The notes under the pieces are model-generated. The model had not been told where the DNA came from and ran no database searches. It was given only the letters and a program-made list of their open reading frames with translations. 64,000 bases of DNA from positions 62,001-126,000 of the forward strand of contig NZ_AUAX01000016.1 of NCBI RefSeq assembly GCF_000428945.1, read 5' to 3'. Numbering within the stretch: the first letter of the stretch is position 1; each line of letters opens with the position of its first letter. Below are positions 53,067-61,446 of this stretch, piece after piece. This DNA comes from Hamadaea tsunoensis DSM 44101. Its GTDB lineage: Bacteria; Actinomycetota; Actinomycetes; Mycobacteriales; Micromonosporaceae. Position numbers and translations under genes: made by a program.

Positions 53067-54701
53067 ATGGCGATCGGACGAGCGGCGGTACGGTCGGCCG
53101 CGCTGCTCCTGGCCGCCGCGGCGACCACGGCCGCGGTGTGCGTACGCGGTGCGCCCGGCGCGGCCGACCTGATGCCCTTCCTCGGCGTCGGCCTGCTGCA
53201 CGTCGAGGTCGGCCTGCGGCTGCGGTCCCGCCGCCCGGAGAGCCGGATGGGCCTGCTCATGATCATCGCTGGGGGGATCTGGCTGGCCGACGAGATCGGC
53301 CGGCAGCTCACCCCGGGCCGGTTCGCCGACAACATGCTGCTCAGCGTCGTGTACGGCCCGATCATGCTGCACTGCGCGCTCATCATCCCGGTCGGCCGCC
53401 TCACCGGTACGCTCGACCGCCGGGTCGCCTGGGCCGGCTACCTGTTCTGGCCGGTCCTGGTCGGCGGCCACCGCCTGCTCGGGCTGCGGCCGGCGGGCCT
53501 GGCGGAGCTGCGCTCGGCGTACTATCCGCTGGTCGGCGCGGCGCTGGTGGTGTTCTTCGTGGTGCGCTACCACCTGGCGAGCCCGCTGTACCGCAGATCC
53601 TTCACGCCCTTCTGGACGGCGATGGTCGCCAACACGGTGATGACCGCGGTCGCGGGCGTCCTGTTCGACGCCGAGCCGACGTGGTCGCAGCTGGCGCTGT
53701 GCGCGGGCGCGGTCGCGGTCCCGCTCGGCGCGGCCGGCAGCCTGGCCCGCAGCCGCCCGCCCGGCACGACCCTCGCACTGGTGGCGGAGCTGGGCCGGAC
53801 CGAGACGGATCGCGCGGCCCTGCGGGCTTCCGCGGCCCGCGCGCTCTCGGATCCCACCGCCCGGATCCTGCTCCCCGATGCCGCGGGGATCCTCGTCGAC
53901 GCCGAGACCGGCGCGGCGCCGGCCGCCGGGAGCGCCCGTACCGTCCTGTATGGAGGCAGCCGGGTCGTCGGCGCCATCGCCCACGACCCCGCCGTCGCCG
54001 CCTCCCCCGACGTGCTCGCCGCCGTCCAGCGGATGGTCGCGCTCGTGCTGGCCAACCAGCTCCTGCTCGCCGAGGTCGAGGCGCAGCTGCGCGACGTGCG
54101 CGACTCCCGCCGCCGCATCGTCGAGGCCGGTGACGCCGAGCGCCGCCGGGTCGAGCGCAACGTGCACGACGGCGTACAGCAGCGGCTCATCGCCGCCTCC
54201 CTGCTGCTGCACCGGGGCCAGCGCGGCACCGGCGATCCGGCGCTGGTCCGCCAGGGCGCCGCCGAGCTCGACACCGCCATCGGCGAGCTGCGCGAGATCG
54301 TCCGCGGCCTGAACCCCTCGGTCCTCGCCCAGCACGGCCTGCTCGGCGCCGTCGAATCGATCGCCGAGCGGTCCGCGGTCGCGGTCACCGTCGAGGACAC
54401 CCTCGAACGTGAGGTGCCGGCCGATCTGGCGGTCACCGCGTACTACGTCACCCTGGAAGCCGTGGCCAACGCCGAGAAGCACGCAGCGGCCTCCGTCATC
54501 AGCGTGCGGCTCGCGAACACCGGCTCCGCGATCAGGCTGACGGTACGCGACGACGGCGCCGGCCGGGCCGGCTTCGTGGCCGGCGGCGGCCTGATCGGCG
54601 TACGCGACCGGGTCGAGGCCTGCGGCGGCACCCTGGACCTGTGCAGCCCGCCCGGCTCGGGCACCACGCTGACGGCTGTGCTGCCCCTGGCGGCGGCATG
54701 A
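53067..54701 (+). CDS. NarL-type sensor histidine kinase
   Basis: 544 residues. Membrane helices fill about residues 5-245 (six or seven), followed by a GAF-like stretch and then the HisKA_3 dimerisation domain with the phospho-accepting His in ERRRVERNVHDGVQQRLIAA (about 369). The ATPase domain has EAVANAEKHAAAS (N box) and DDGAGRAGFVAGGGLIGVRDRVEACGG (G boxes). It is the sensor of a two-component system with the overlapping response regulator gene. Signal unknown; the many-helix sensor suggests an envelope or membrane signal. Confidence 0.95.
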   Translation: MAIGRAAVRSAALLLAAAATTAAVCVRGAPGAADLMPFLGVGLLHVEVGLRLRSRRPESRMGLLMIIAGGIWLADEIGRQLTPGRFADNMLLSVVYGPIMLHCALIIPVGRLTGTLDRRVAWAGYLFWPVLVGGHRLLGLRPAGLAELRSAYYPLVGAALVVFFVVRYHLASPLYRRSFTPFWTAMVANTVMTAVAGVLFDAEPTWSQLALCAGAVAVPLGAAGSLARSRPPGTTLALVAELGRTETDRAALRASAARALSDPTARILLPDAAGILVDAETGAAPAAGSARTVLYGGSRVVGAIAHDPAVAASPDVLAAVQRMVALVLANQLLLAEVEAQLRDVRDSRRRIVEAGDAERRRVERNVHDGVQQRLIAASLLLHRGQRGTGDPALVRQGAAELDTAIGELREIVRGLNPSVLAQHGLLGAVESIAERSAVAVTVEDTLEREVPADLAVTAYYVTLEAVANAEKHAAASVISVRLANTGSAIRLTVRDDGAGRAGFVAGGGLIGVRDRVEACGGTLDLCSPPGSGTTLTAVLPLAAA

Positions 54702-55348
54702 CCGGTGTCGTCCTGGCCGACGATTCGGTGCTGCTGCGCGCGGGTCTCGAACGCCTGCTCGCCGCCGAGGGCTTCACCGTCCTGGCGTCGCTGCCCGACA
54801 CCGGCGTACTTCTCTCCACTGTGGAGGCAACCCGGCCGGACATCGTCGTGCTCGACATCCGGATGCCCCCCGCGTACGCCGACGAAGGCCTGCGAGCCGC
54901 GCAAGCGTTGCGGCGCGACCATCCGACGCTGGCGATCCTGCTGCTCTCGCAGTACGTCGAGACCCGGGACGTGCTGGCCCTGCTGCGCCAGCGCGGCGGC
55001 GGGATCGGCTACCTGCTCAAGGACCGCATCACCGACATCGACCGCTTCCTCGACGACGTACGCCGGGTCGCCGCCGGCGGCACGGCCGTCGACCCGCTCG
55101 TCGTGGCCCGGGCGCTGGACCGCCCCCGGCCGCCCGGGCACGACCTGGACGCGCTGTCGGACCGCGAACGGGAGATCCTCGGCCGGATGGCGGCCGGGCA
55201 TTCCAACGCCGGGATCGCGGCGCTGCTGTTCCTCGGCGAGCGGACGGTCGAGGCGCACATCCGCAGCATCTTCGCCAAGCTCGGCATCCCGGCGGAACGC
55301 GACGTCAACCGGCGCGTCCTCGCGGTGCTCTCCTACCTGCGCACCTGA
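54698..55348 (+). CDS. NarL/FixJ response regulator
   Basis: 216 residues. Receiver domain with the acidic pair in LADDS (about 6-10), the phospho-acceptor Asp in VVLDIRMPP (about 50) and Lys in YLLKDR (about 105). LuxR-type helix-turn-helix LSDREREILGRMAAGHSNAGIA and TVEAHIRSIFAKLGI at the C terminus. The start ATG overlaps the kinase stop (ATGA), so they are translationally coupled. Confidence 0.95.
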   Translation: MTGVVLADDSVLLRAGLERLLAAEGFTVLASLPDTGVLLSTVEATRPDIVVLDIRMPPAYADEGLRAAQALRRDHPTLAILLLSQYVETRDVLALLRQRGGGIGYLLKDRITDIDRFLDDVRRVAAGGTAVDPLVVARALDRPRPPGHDLDALSDREREILGRMAAGHSNAGIAALLFLGERTVEAHIRSIFAKLGIPAERDVNRRVLAVLSYLRT

Positions 55349-55351
55349 ATC

Positions 55352-55738
55352 TCACTCGGCGGCCGGTGCATGGATCTCGCTCAGCAGGCGGGCCCGCAGC
55401 CGCTTCGCCAGCGGGCCGCGGTAGTACGCCAGCACGTCGGCCAGCGCCTCGCGTACATCGGGATCCTCATGCTCCGCCAGGTACGCGAGCTCCTCCGCGC
55501 CGCCGCGGCTGCGCCCGCCGAGCCCCCACAGGGCGTCCACAATAGACTCCGGGTCGGCGGCGGCCAGCAGCGCGGCCATGAGCTCCGGCTTCGACGGATC
55601 GGGCTCGTCACGGTCGAACCGCGCGCGGATCCGGGCAGCCTTCGGTGTGCCCCGCGACAGGCACGCCGGGCAGGCACAAGGCCGGCGGCCATGCGCGTCC
55701 GGCAGGTACCGCCCATTGTTCTCCGGGCCGGTTCGCAA
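55352..55738 (-). CDS. Small protein, HEAT-like helices and Cys-rich N terminus
   Basis: 128 residues if started at TTG 55738, the only available start before about residue 54. The N-terminal CACPACLSRG could bind zinc or act as a small ribbon. The rest is helical with repeats of acidic helices (ELAYLAEHEDPDVREALADVL) resembling a HEAT-like pair. The weak start and the closeness of repeat copy D to the 5' end suggest that the true N terminus may have been disturbed. Function unknown. Confidence 0.5.
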   Translation of the reverse strand: MRTGPENNGRYLPDAHGRRPCACPACLSRGTPKAARIRARFDRDEPDPSKPELMAALLAAADPESIVDALWGLGGRSRGGAEELAYLAEHEDPDVREALADVLAYYRGPLAKRLRARLLSEIHAPAAE

Positions 55739-55743
55739 GCGAC

Positions 55744-55890
55744 AAGATCAAAATAAAGATCACATCCATGTCCCGGGTTCGCCGATCTCACCTCCGCTCC
55801 TCACGCGGGAGACCGTTCCGGCCCGTCGCTCACGCGACGGGCCTCCACTGCCAGGTGAGTGGGGCGAAGCATCGTTCGCCGCGGATCGGG
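55744..55890 (+). repeat. Dispersed structured element (CCCGGGTTCG family), copy D
   Basis: Forward copy. Its internal hairpin is GGCCCGTCGC-TCAC-GCGACGGGCC (55820-55843), a perfect 10-bp stem with sequence unrelated to the hairpins of copies A to C at the same place. The flanking conserved blocks are nearly unchanged. Lies just upstream of the small HEAT-like gene and before the TTGATCAA array. Confidence 0.75.
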
Positions 55891-56014
55891 CACCCCTCCA
55901 CCGCGCAGACGTCGGCGATCACGATCGTGCGCGCCGGGCGCGGAAGCCGGCTCGATCATGGCGGCCGGCCGGGTGATCGAGTACCCGGATGCTGCAGAAG
56001 TGGATCTCCATGGC

Positions 56015-56273
56015 TTGATCAAGTACCGGGGAGCTGCACAATCGGACGGTTTTCTGCAGGATGCGGGAACTTGATCAAGCCGGCACCCCACGAACGAGCA
56101 ATCCCGTCAAGCCGGCCCGGGACGGTTGATCGCTTACCGCTATTTCGGCAAGCCGGGCCTGAATGCCTTGATCAAATACCGTCTATCCGGCAAGACGGCC
56201 CTCCCGTGCCGACATAGAGGTATTTGATCAAGGGAATCAGGGTCACGGTGCCGTAATAGCGGTATTTGATCAA
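56015..56273. repeat. Array of TTGATCAAATACCGCTAT repeats, direct pair facing inverted pair
   Basis: The 18-bp unit occurs at 56126 (variant) and 56168 in forward orientation and at 56214-56231 and 56256-56273 inverted. The two spacings are both 42 bp, giving a symmetric layout. Shorter TTGATCAAG cores lie at 56015 and 56081. The unit contains the palindrome TTGATCAA. With copy D this makes up the 55739-56449 gap; I see no gene there. Confidence 0.7.
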
Positions 56274-56449
56274 GGTGATGCACGTCGGCGGGTGAGGCGG
56301 GAAGCGGCCACCGCCCATGGATCCCACACCCGCGACGCGCGCCACGAACTTGATGACCGCGGGGGAACCGCTCACCCATGTGGCCGGAGCCCGCTTTGTC
56401 GCCAAGATCGGCCGCCTCGATATCGGACGGACGAGGCGCCCTTCGTTGG

Positions 56450-58810
56450 CTATTGCCGGGTGACGGCCACCTTGAGCCGGTCCTCCCCGCTGATCATGTG
56501 CGAGTGGTCGTCGTCGCCGACGCTGATGCGGACCCAGTTGACCACCCCGGTGAACTTGCTGTCTTGCGGCGTGTACTCGTCGCTGACCGGTGACGCGTTG
56601 TCGATGCCCACGTCGACGGTCTCGTCCGTGGAGAAGATCATCGGTACGGTGCCGTCGACCCGGCCCTCGCCGTCGAGTTTGCTGTTGATGAGCAGGGCCA
56701 CCTCGCCGCCCTTGCCGACGCCGCCGCCGTCGTAGGTGAACTCCATGCGTACCTGGTGGGTGCCGGCCGGGACCTCGGCGGTGCCGCCGACGTAGAAGCG
56801 GCTGACACCGAACAGGTTGTAGCAGTAACGGAGTTTGCGTTCGTGCACGTAGAGGCACCAGCCGCCGAACTCGCCGCCCTGGACGACGATCACGCCGCGC
56901 GCCCCGCCCTCGGGGACGACGATCTCCGCGATGACCGTGTGGGACTTGTTCTTGATGTTGATCACCGAGTTCTCGGTGAGCCGCCGCATCCCGCCGAACA
57001 GCGTCTGGGTGTCGCCGCGGATGAGCACCGGGCGGCCGGCGAGGTCGGAGTTGAAGCGTTCGACCCGGCGGTCGTCGAGCGGGAAGACGTTGTACTGGCG
57101 GGCCTCCAGCAGGAAGAGCCGCTGCAGGTCGGCCAGCCTGTCCGGCTGGTCGGCGGCGAGGTCGCGGGCCTGCGTCCAGTCGCTGTTCGTGTCGTACAGC
57201 TCCCAGACGTCCTCGGCGAAGGGGCCGCCGTCCTTCGGGTCCCAGGGTGTGGAGTGCTTGGTCACCGCGGTCCAGCCCTTGTGGTAGATCCCCCGGTTGC
57301 AGACCATCTCGAAGTACTGCGTCTCGTGCCGCTCGCCGGCCGCCGCGTCGTCGAAGGCGTACGCCATGCTCACCCCTTCGTACGGCTTCTGCTGTACGCC
57401 GTTGACGAACTGCGGCTCGGGCAGCCCGGCGGCTTCCAGCACGGTCGGGGCGACGTCGATGACGTGGTGGAACTGGTCGCGTACCTCGCCGCGGGAGCGC
57501 ATGCCGTTGGGCCAGTGCACGATCGTGCCGTTGCGCGTACCGCCGAAGTGGGAGGCGACCTGCTTCGTCCACTGGTAGGGCGTGCACATCGCGTGCGCCC
57601 AGCCGACCGCGTAGTGGTTGTAGGCCCTCGGCGTACCGAAGTCGTCGATGCGGGCGGCCATGAACTCGGTGGTCTGCAGGTCGTTGGCGCCGTTGAGGTT
57701 GATCAGCTCGTTGAAGCTGCCGTGGAGGTCCCCTTCGGCGCTCGCCCCGTTGTCGCCGATGATGTAGTAGATCAGCGTGTCGTCGAGGACGCCCAGGTCG
57801 GCGAGCGTGTCCACGAGCCGGCCGACGTGATGGTCGGTGTGTTCGAGGAAGCCCGCGTACACCTCCATCTGGCGGGCGAGGATCGGCTGGAGGTCGTCGG
57901 GGATCTCGTCCCAGGCCGGGATCTCGTCGTGCCGGCGGGTCAGTTCGGCGTCGCGCGGGACGACGCCGAGTTCCTTCTGCCGTTGCAGGGTCTGCGCGCG
58001 CAGCACGTCCCAGCCCTGGTCGAACGCGCCCCGGTACCTGTCCGACCATTCCTTCGGCACGTGGTGCGGGGCGTGCGTCGCGCCGGGCGCGTAGTACAGG
58101 AAGAACGGCTTGTCGGCGGCGAGCGCGCGCTGCCGGCGTACCCAGGCTATGGCCTTGTCGGTCATGTCCTCGGTGAAGTGGTAGCCCTCCTCGGGCGTGC
58201 GGTCGGGCTCGACCGGGGTGGTGCCCTCGTAGATGGCGGGGTAGTACTGGTTGGTCTCGCCGCCGATGAAGCCGTAGAAGTGCTCGAACCCGCCGCCGGG
58301 CGACGGCCAGTGGTCGAAGGGGCCCATCGGGCTCGCTTCCCAGACCGGGACCTCGTGGCACTTGCCGAACTGGGCGGTGGAGTACCCGTTGAGCCGCAAG
58401 GTTTCCGCGAGCGGCGCGCAGGTGTTGGGGCGCAGGGAGTTGTAGCCCGGCGCGGCGGTGGCGATCTCGGTGATGCCGCCCATGCCGACGGTGTGGTGGT
58501 TGCGCCCCGACAGCAGGGCCGCGCGGGTGGGCGAGCAGAGCGCGGTGGTGTGGAAGCGGGAGTACCTGAGCCCGTGCGCGGCGAGCCGCTCGGCGGTCGG
58601 GGTCCGGCATGGGCCGCCGAACGCCGAGGACGCGCCGAAGCCGGTGTCGTCGATGAGGATCACCAGCACGTTCGGCGCCCCTGCCGGTGGCCGGACGAGC
58701 CGGATGGGCGGGTGGACCGCCTCCGGGTCGCGGGCGTCGTACACCGCCGTCGCCGGTCGCTGGACGTCCGGGATGGGCAGAACGGTACGAGGCAGATCCT
58801 GATCCGGCAC
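56450..58810 (-). CDS. Type I arylsulfatase
   Basis: 786 residues, the length of the mycobacterial AtsA type. The metal Asp pair in VILIDDTGFG (about 52) and the sulfatase signature ALCSPTRAALLSGRN, where the Cys of C-S-P-T-R is converted to formylglycine, are intact. Later IGDNGASAEGD supplies further metal ligands. A C-terminal beta domain follows (about 620-786). No signal peptide. It should hydrolyse sulfate esters. The needed formylglycine-generating enzyme is encoded about 500 bp away. GTG 58810 is chosen over a longer open frame because CGGGGG lies 5 bases upstream. Confidence 0.93.
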   Translation of the reverse strand: MPDQDLPRTVLPIPDVQRPATAVYDARDPEAVHPPIRLVRPPAGAPNVLVILIDDTGFGASSAFGGPCRTPTAERLAAHGLRYSRFHTTALCSPTRAALLSGRNHHTVGMGGITEIATAAPGYNSLRPNTCAPLAETLRLNGYSTAQFGKCHEVPVWEASPMGPFDHWPSPGGGFEHFYGFIGGETNQYYPAIYEGTTPVEPDRTPEEGYHFTEDMTDKAIAWVRRQRALAADKPFFLYYAPGATHAPHHVPKEWSDRYRGAFDQGWDVLRAQTLQRQKELGVVPRDAELTRRHDEIPAWDEIPDDLQPILARQMEVYAGFLEHTDHHVGRLVDTLADLGVLDDTLIYYIIGDNGASAEGDLHGSFNELINLNGANDLQTTEFMAARIDDFGTPRAYNHYAVGWAHAMCTPYQWTKQVASHFGGTRNGTIVHWPNGMRSRGEVRDQFHHVIDVAPTVLEAAGLPEPQFVNGVQQKPYEGVSMAYAFDDAAAGERHETQYFEMVCNRGIYHKGWTAVTKHSTPWDPKDGGPFAEDVWELYDTNSDWTQARDLAADQPDRLADLQRLFLLEARQYNVFPLDDRRVERFNSDLAGRPVLIRGDTQTLFGGMRRLTENSVINIKNKSHTVIAEIVVPEGGARGVIVVQGGEFGGWCLYVHERKLRYCYNLFGVSRFYVGGTAEVPAGTHQVRMEFTYDGGGVGKGGEVALLINSKLDGEGRVDGTVPMIFSTDETVDVGIDNASPVSDEYTPQDSKFTGVVNWVRISVGDDDHSHMISGEDRLKVAVTRQ

Positions 58811-58885
58811 GGTGACCCCCGAGGGTGAGCACGATTCGGATCCCACGCTATCAGCGCATAAGCCATCTCACCGTACTAATACGGA

Positions 58886-59158
58886 CTATCCGAACACTCG
58901 GCCGCGCAGGTCTCCGCCCTGCAGGGCCAGCTCACCGATCTCCCAGAGGAAGTCCGGTACGCGCGGGTCCACCCCCGACGGCAGCCGGTAGCCCTCCTGA
59001 CGGACGCCGACGGCCAGGTCGAAGAGGCGCACGAGCAGGTCGGTGCCGGCCTCCTGCAGGTCGCGGCCGTTGCCGTAGGTGATGCCCTCCAGATGCAGGC
59101 GGCAGTGCCCGGTGCGGGTCTCCAGGGTCAGAGTGGGGGTCCAGGGGGTGTGGTCCAC
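58886..59158 (-). CDS. Small hypothetical protein between sulfatase and FGE genes
   Basis: 90 residues starting at GTG 59158. Contains THTLE-like strands (LTLETRTGHCRLHLEGITYG) and a helical middle (LQEAGTDLLVRLFDLAVGVR). It lies 75 bp upstream of the sulfatase gene in the same direction, so the two are probably co-transcribed. No known family; a role in sulfatase regulation or sulfate-ester handling would be a guess. Confidence 0.55.
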   Translation of the reverse strand: MDHTPWTPTLTLETRTGHCRLHLEGITYGNGRDLQEAGTDLLVRLFDLAVGVRQEGYRLPSGVDPRVPDFLWEIGELALQGGDLRGRVFG

Positions 59159-59333
59159 AATCCGAGTCTGCCCGGTGAGCTGCTCGTCCCACAACCGGGT
59201 GACCCGTCACGGCACGCCCGCAATTCATCGATCACGTATTCCGATCACGATCGCGGTGACGCGAGGGGCAGGACGCCTTGACGGCACGGTGGACGAGACC
59301 ACGTCGGCACGATATCCGGCATACTGGCTAGTC

Positions 59334-60263
59334 ATGGTGGAAATCGGGACGATCGTCCAGCTGCCCGGTGGCGAGTTCACCATGGGCTCCGACCGGCACT
59401 ACCCGGAGGAAGCACCGGCGCACCGCGTACGCGTCGACGCGTTCGGCATCGACGCCCACCCGGTCACCAACCGCCAGTACGCCGCCTTCGTCGCCGCGAC
59501 CGGCTACGTGACGCTGGCCGAGACCGCCCCCGACCCGGGCGACTATCCGGGCGCCGATCCGGCCCTGCTCGTCCCCGCCTCCGCGGTCTTCGTCGCGCCG
59601 GCCGGGCCGGTGTCGCTGGCGGACGCGTACCGGTGGTGGATCAGCGTCGCCGGGGCGGACTGGCGCCACCCGCAGGGCCCCGGCAGCGATCTGTCCGGAC
59701 TGGACGATCATCCCGTGGTCCACGTCGCGTACGCCGATGCGGAAGCGTACGCGGCCTGGGCCGGAAAGGCCCTGCCGACCGAGGCCCAATGGGAGTACGC
59801 GGCCCGCGCCGGCAGCTGTTCGTCCTACGCCTGGGGCGAGGAGCTCACGCCCGGCGGCCGGCATCTCGCCAACGTGTGGCAGGGCGATTTCCCCGTCGCC
59901 AACTCGCAGGACGACGGGTACTACTACACGTCGCCGGTGGGATCCTTTCCGCCCAACGATTTCGGCCTCTACGACGCCATCGGCAACGTCTGGGAGTGGA
60001 CGTCCTCGTGGTGGTCGTCCTTCAAGGCACCGGCCGCTTCCTGTTGCGGCCCAGCGGTTCGCGTCAACCCGTCCGGCGGGCGCGAGGCGCTGTCCGTCGA
60101 TCCCGAAGTGCCGATGGCGGCGCGCATCGGGCGGCGCGTCATGAAGGGCGGCTCGTACCTCTGCGCGCCCAATTACTGCCGGCGGTACCGGCCGGCGGCG
60201 AGGCTGCCGCAAGCGATCGACACCACCACGGGCCATCTCGGCTTCCGCTGCGTCTCACCATAA
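59334..60263 (+). CDS. Formylglycine-generating enzyme (SUMF1/FGE family)
   Basis: 309 residues. The FGE-sulfatase fold is recognised by GGEFTMGSDRHYPEEAPAHRVRVDAF at the start, LPTEAQWEYAARAG in the middle, NVWEWTSSWW, and above all GGSYLCAPNYCRRYRPAAR near 270-288, which carries both catalytic Cys of true FGEs. It oxidises the active-site Cys of type I sulfatases to formylglycine in a copper-dependent reaction; the sulfatase next door is the evident substrate. Divergent from the small hypothetical gene; ATG 59334 or GTG 59337. Confidence 0.95.
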   Translation: MVEIGTIVQLPGGEFTMGSDRHYPEEAPAHRVRVDAFGIDAHPVTNRQYAAFVAATGYVTLAETAPDPGDYPGADPALLVPASAVFVAPAGPVSLADAYRWWISVAGADWRHPQGPGSDLSGLDDHPVVHVAYADAEAYAAWAGKALPTEAQWEYAARAGSCSSYAWGEELTPGGRHLANVWQGDFPVANSQDDGYYYTSPVGSFPPNDFGLYDAIGNVWEWTSSWWSSFKAPAASCCGPAVRVNPSGGREALSVDPEVPMAARIGRRVMKGGSYLCAPNYCRRYRPAARLPQAIDTTTGHLGFRCVSP

Positions 60264-60309
60264 GCGCGATCGGTGTGCGGCGGCGCGTCGCGTTGCCCGC
60301 TTATTGAAA

Positions 60310-61377
60310 ATGGAATTCAATATCGGTGTGAAAGTTGCCTTCGTCGGGAAGGGCGGCAGCGGCAAGACCACCCTGGCCGCCCTCTTCGCCCGCACCCTGA
60401 CCACCGATACCCGCGCCCTGACCGCCGACCGCACCAGGACAGAGCAATCCACCAGGGCAGAGCAAGTCACCAGGGCAGGGCACGTCACCAGGACAGGGCA
60501 CGTTCTCGCCTTCGACGCCGACATCAACCAGCACCTCGCCGCCGCCCTCGGCGCCACCGACGAGGAAGCCCTGCTCCTGCCCGCCATGGGCGATCATCTG
60601 CCCGCGATCAAGGAGTACCTGCGCGGCGACAACCCGCGCATCTCCTCGGCCGCCGCGATGGTCAAGACCACGCCGCCGGGCCGCGGGTCGCGGCTGCTGT
60701 CCGTGGCGGGTCCGAGCCCGCTGCACGATCTTCTGGTACGCGAGGTCGGCGGAGTCCGGATCGCCGTCACGGGACCGTTCGCGACCGAGGATCTCGGCGT
60801 GGCCTGCTACCACTCGAAGGTCGGCGCGGTGGAGCTGTTCCTCAACCACCTCTACGACGGCCCCGGCGAGTACGCGATCGTCGACATGACGGCCGGCGCG
60901 GACGCGTTCGCCTCGGGGCTGTTCACCCGGTTCGATCTGACCTTCCTGGTGTGCGAGCCGACCGTGCGCAGCGTCGGGGTCTACCGCCAGTACGCGGGCT
61001 ACGCGGCGGAGTACGGCGTACCGATCGCGGTGGTGGGCAACAAGGTCGACGACGAGTCCGATGTGGAGTTCCTGCGGGAGCACACCGGCACGGCCCTGCT
61101 GGCCTGGATCGGCCGGTCGGCGTACGTGAAGGCGGCCGAGCGCGGCCACGTCGGCCCGATCGGCGGTCTCGAACCGGCGAACGCCGCCGCGCTGGCCGCG
61201 ATGCGTACCGCCCTCGACGCCCGCCCCAAGGACTGGCGCCGGTACGCCGAGCAGGCCGCCCTGTTCCACCGGCGCAACGCGACCGGCTGGGCGAACGACA
61301 AGGTCGGCGAGGACCTGAGCGCGCAGATCGACCACGGCTTCGTCCTCGGACGGCCGGGCGACGTCATCACCGCATAG
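60310..61377 (+). CDS. Deviant-Walker (CooC/ParA-like) ATPase with in-frame minisatellite
   Basis: 355 residues. The N-terminal P-loop is VAFVGKGGSGKTTLAALFAR, the deviant Walker A type of the MinD/ParA/CooC/NifH class. DADINQHL follows the second strand and DMTAGADAFASG resembles the switch region. Between them residues 42-65 are four six-residue repeats (T-R-x-E/G-Q/H-x) encoded by an 18-bp tandem repeat. With the next gene it matches the SCO5388-SCO5389 pair of streptomycetes, whose role is unknown. Start is ATG 60310 (TTG 60304 possible); no ribosome site. Confidence 0.85.
   Translation: MEFNIGVKVAFVGKGGSGKTTLAALFARTLTTDTRALTADRTRTEQSTRAEQVTRAGHVTRTGHVLAFDADINQHLAAALGATDEEALLLPAMGDHLPAIKEYLRGDNPRISSAAAMVKTTPPGRGSRLLSVAGPSPLHDLLVREVGGVRIAVTGPFATEDLGVACYHSKVGAVELFLNHLYDGPGEYAIVDMTAGADAFASGLFTRFDLTFLVCEPTVRSVGVYRQYAGYAAEYGVPIAVVGNKVDDESDVEFLREHTGTALLAWIGRSAYVKAAERGHVGPIGGLEPANAAALAAMRTALDARPKDWRRYAEQAALFHRRNATGWANDKVGEDLSAQIDHGFVLGRPGDVITA
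60433..60504 (+). repeat. 18-bp coding tandem repeat, four units
   Basis: Four head-to-tail 18-bp units starting ACCAGG occur in frame; they encode TRTEQS, TRAEQV, TRAGHV and TRTGHV. They use AGG, ACA, CAA and GCA codons that are rare in the rest of the gene. The run sits between the first strand-loop (P-loop) and the second strand, a place where loops usually are short. Confidence 0.85.
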
Positions 61378-61431
61378 AGACCACCGCACAGGGATCACCG
61401 CCAGAGATCACCGCACAGAGATCACCGCACA
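61363..61431 (+). repeat. 14-bp tandem repeat crossing the 3' end of the ATPase gene
   Basis: Units related to GAGATCACCGCACA recur about five times: the last codons of the ATPase gene (GTCATCACCGCATA), then 61377-61390, a 13-bp variant at 61391-61403, and identical units at 61404-61417 and 61418-61431. The array ends at the ribosome site (GAGGAG) of the next gene. Confidence 0.75.
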
Positions 61432-61446
61432 GTGAGGAGAACCATC

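Noticed and set aside
56756-58828. 690-codon plus-strand open frame opposite the sulfatase
   Set aside because: Antisense shadow rich in Val/Ala/Arg; the sulfatase signature on the minus strand is unambiguous.
60433-60504. Possible short CRISPR or iteron array
   Set aside because: Units are contiguous without spacers and stay in frame inside a coding sequence.
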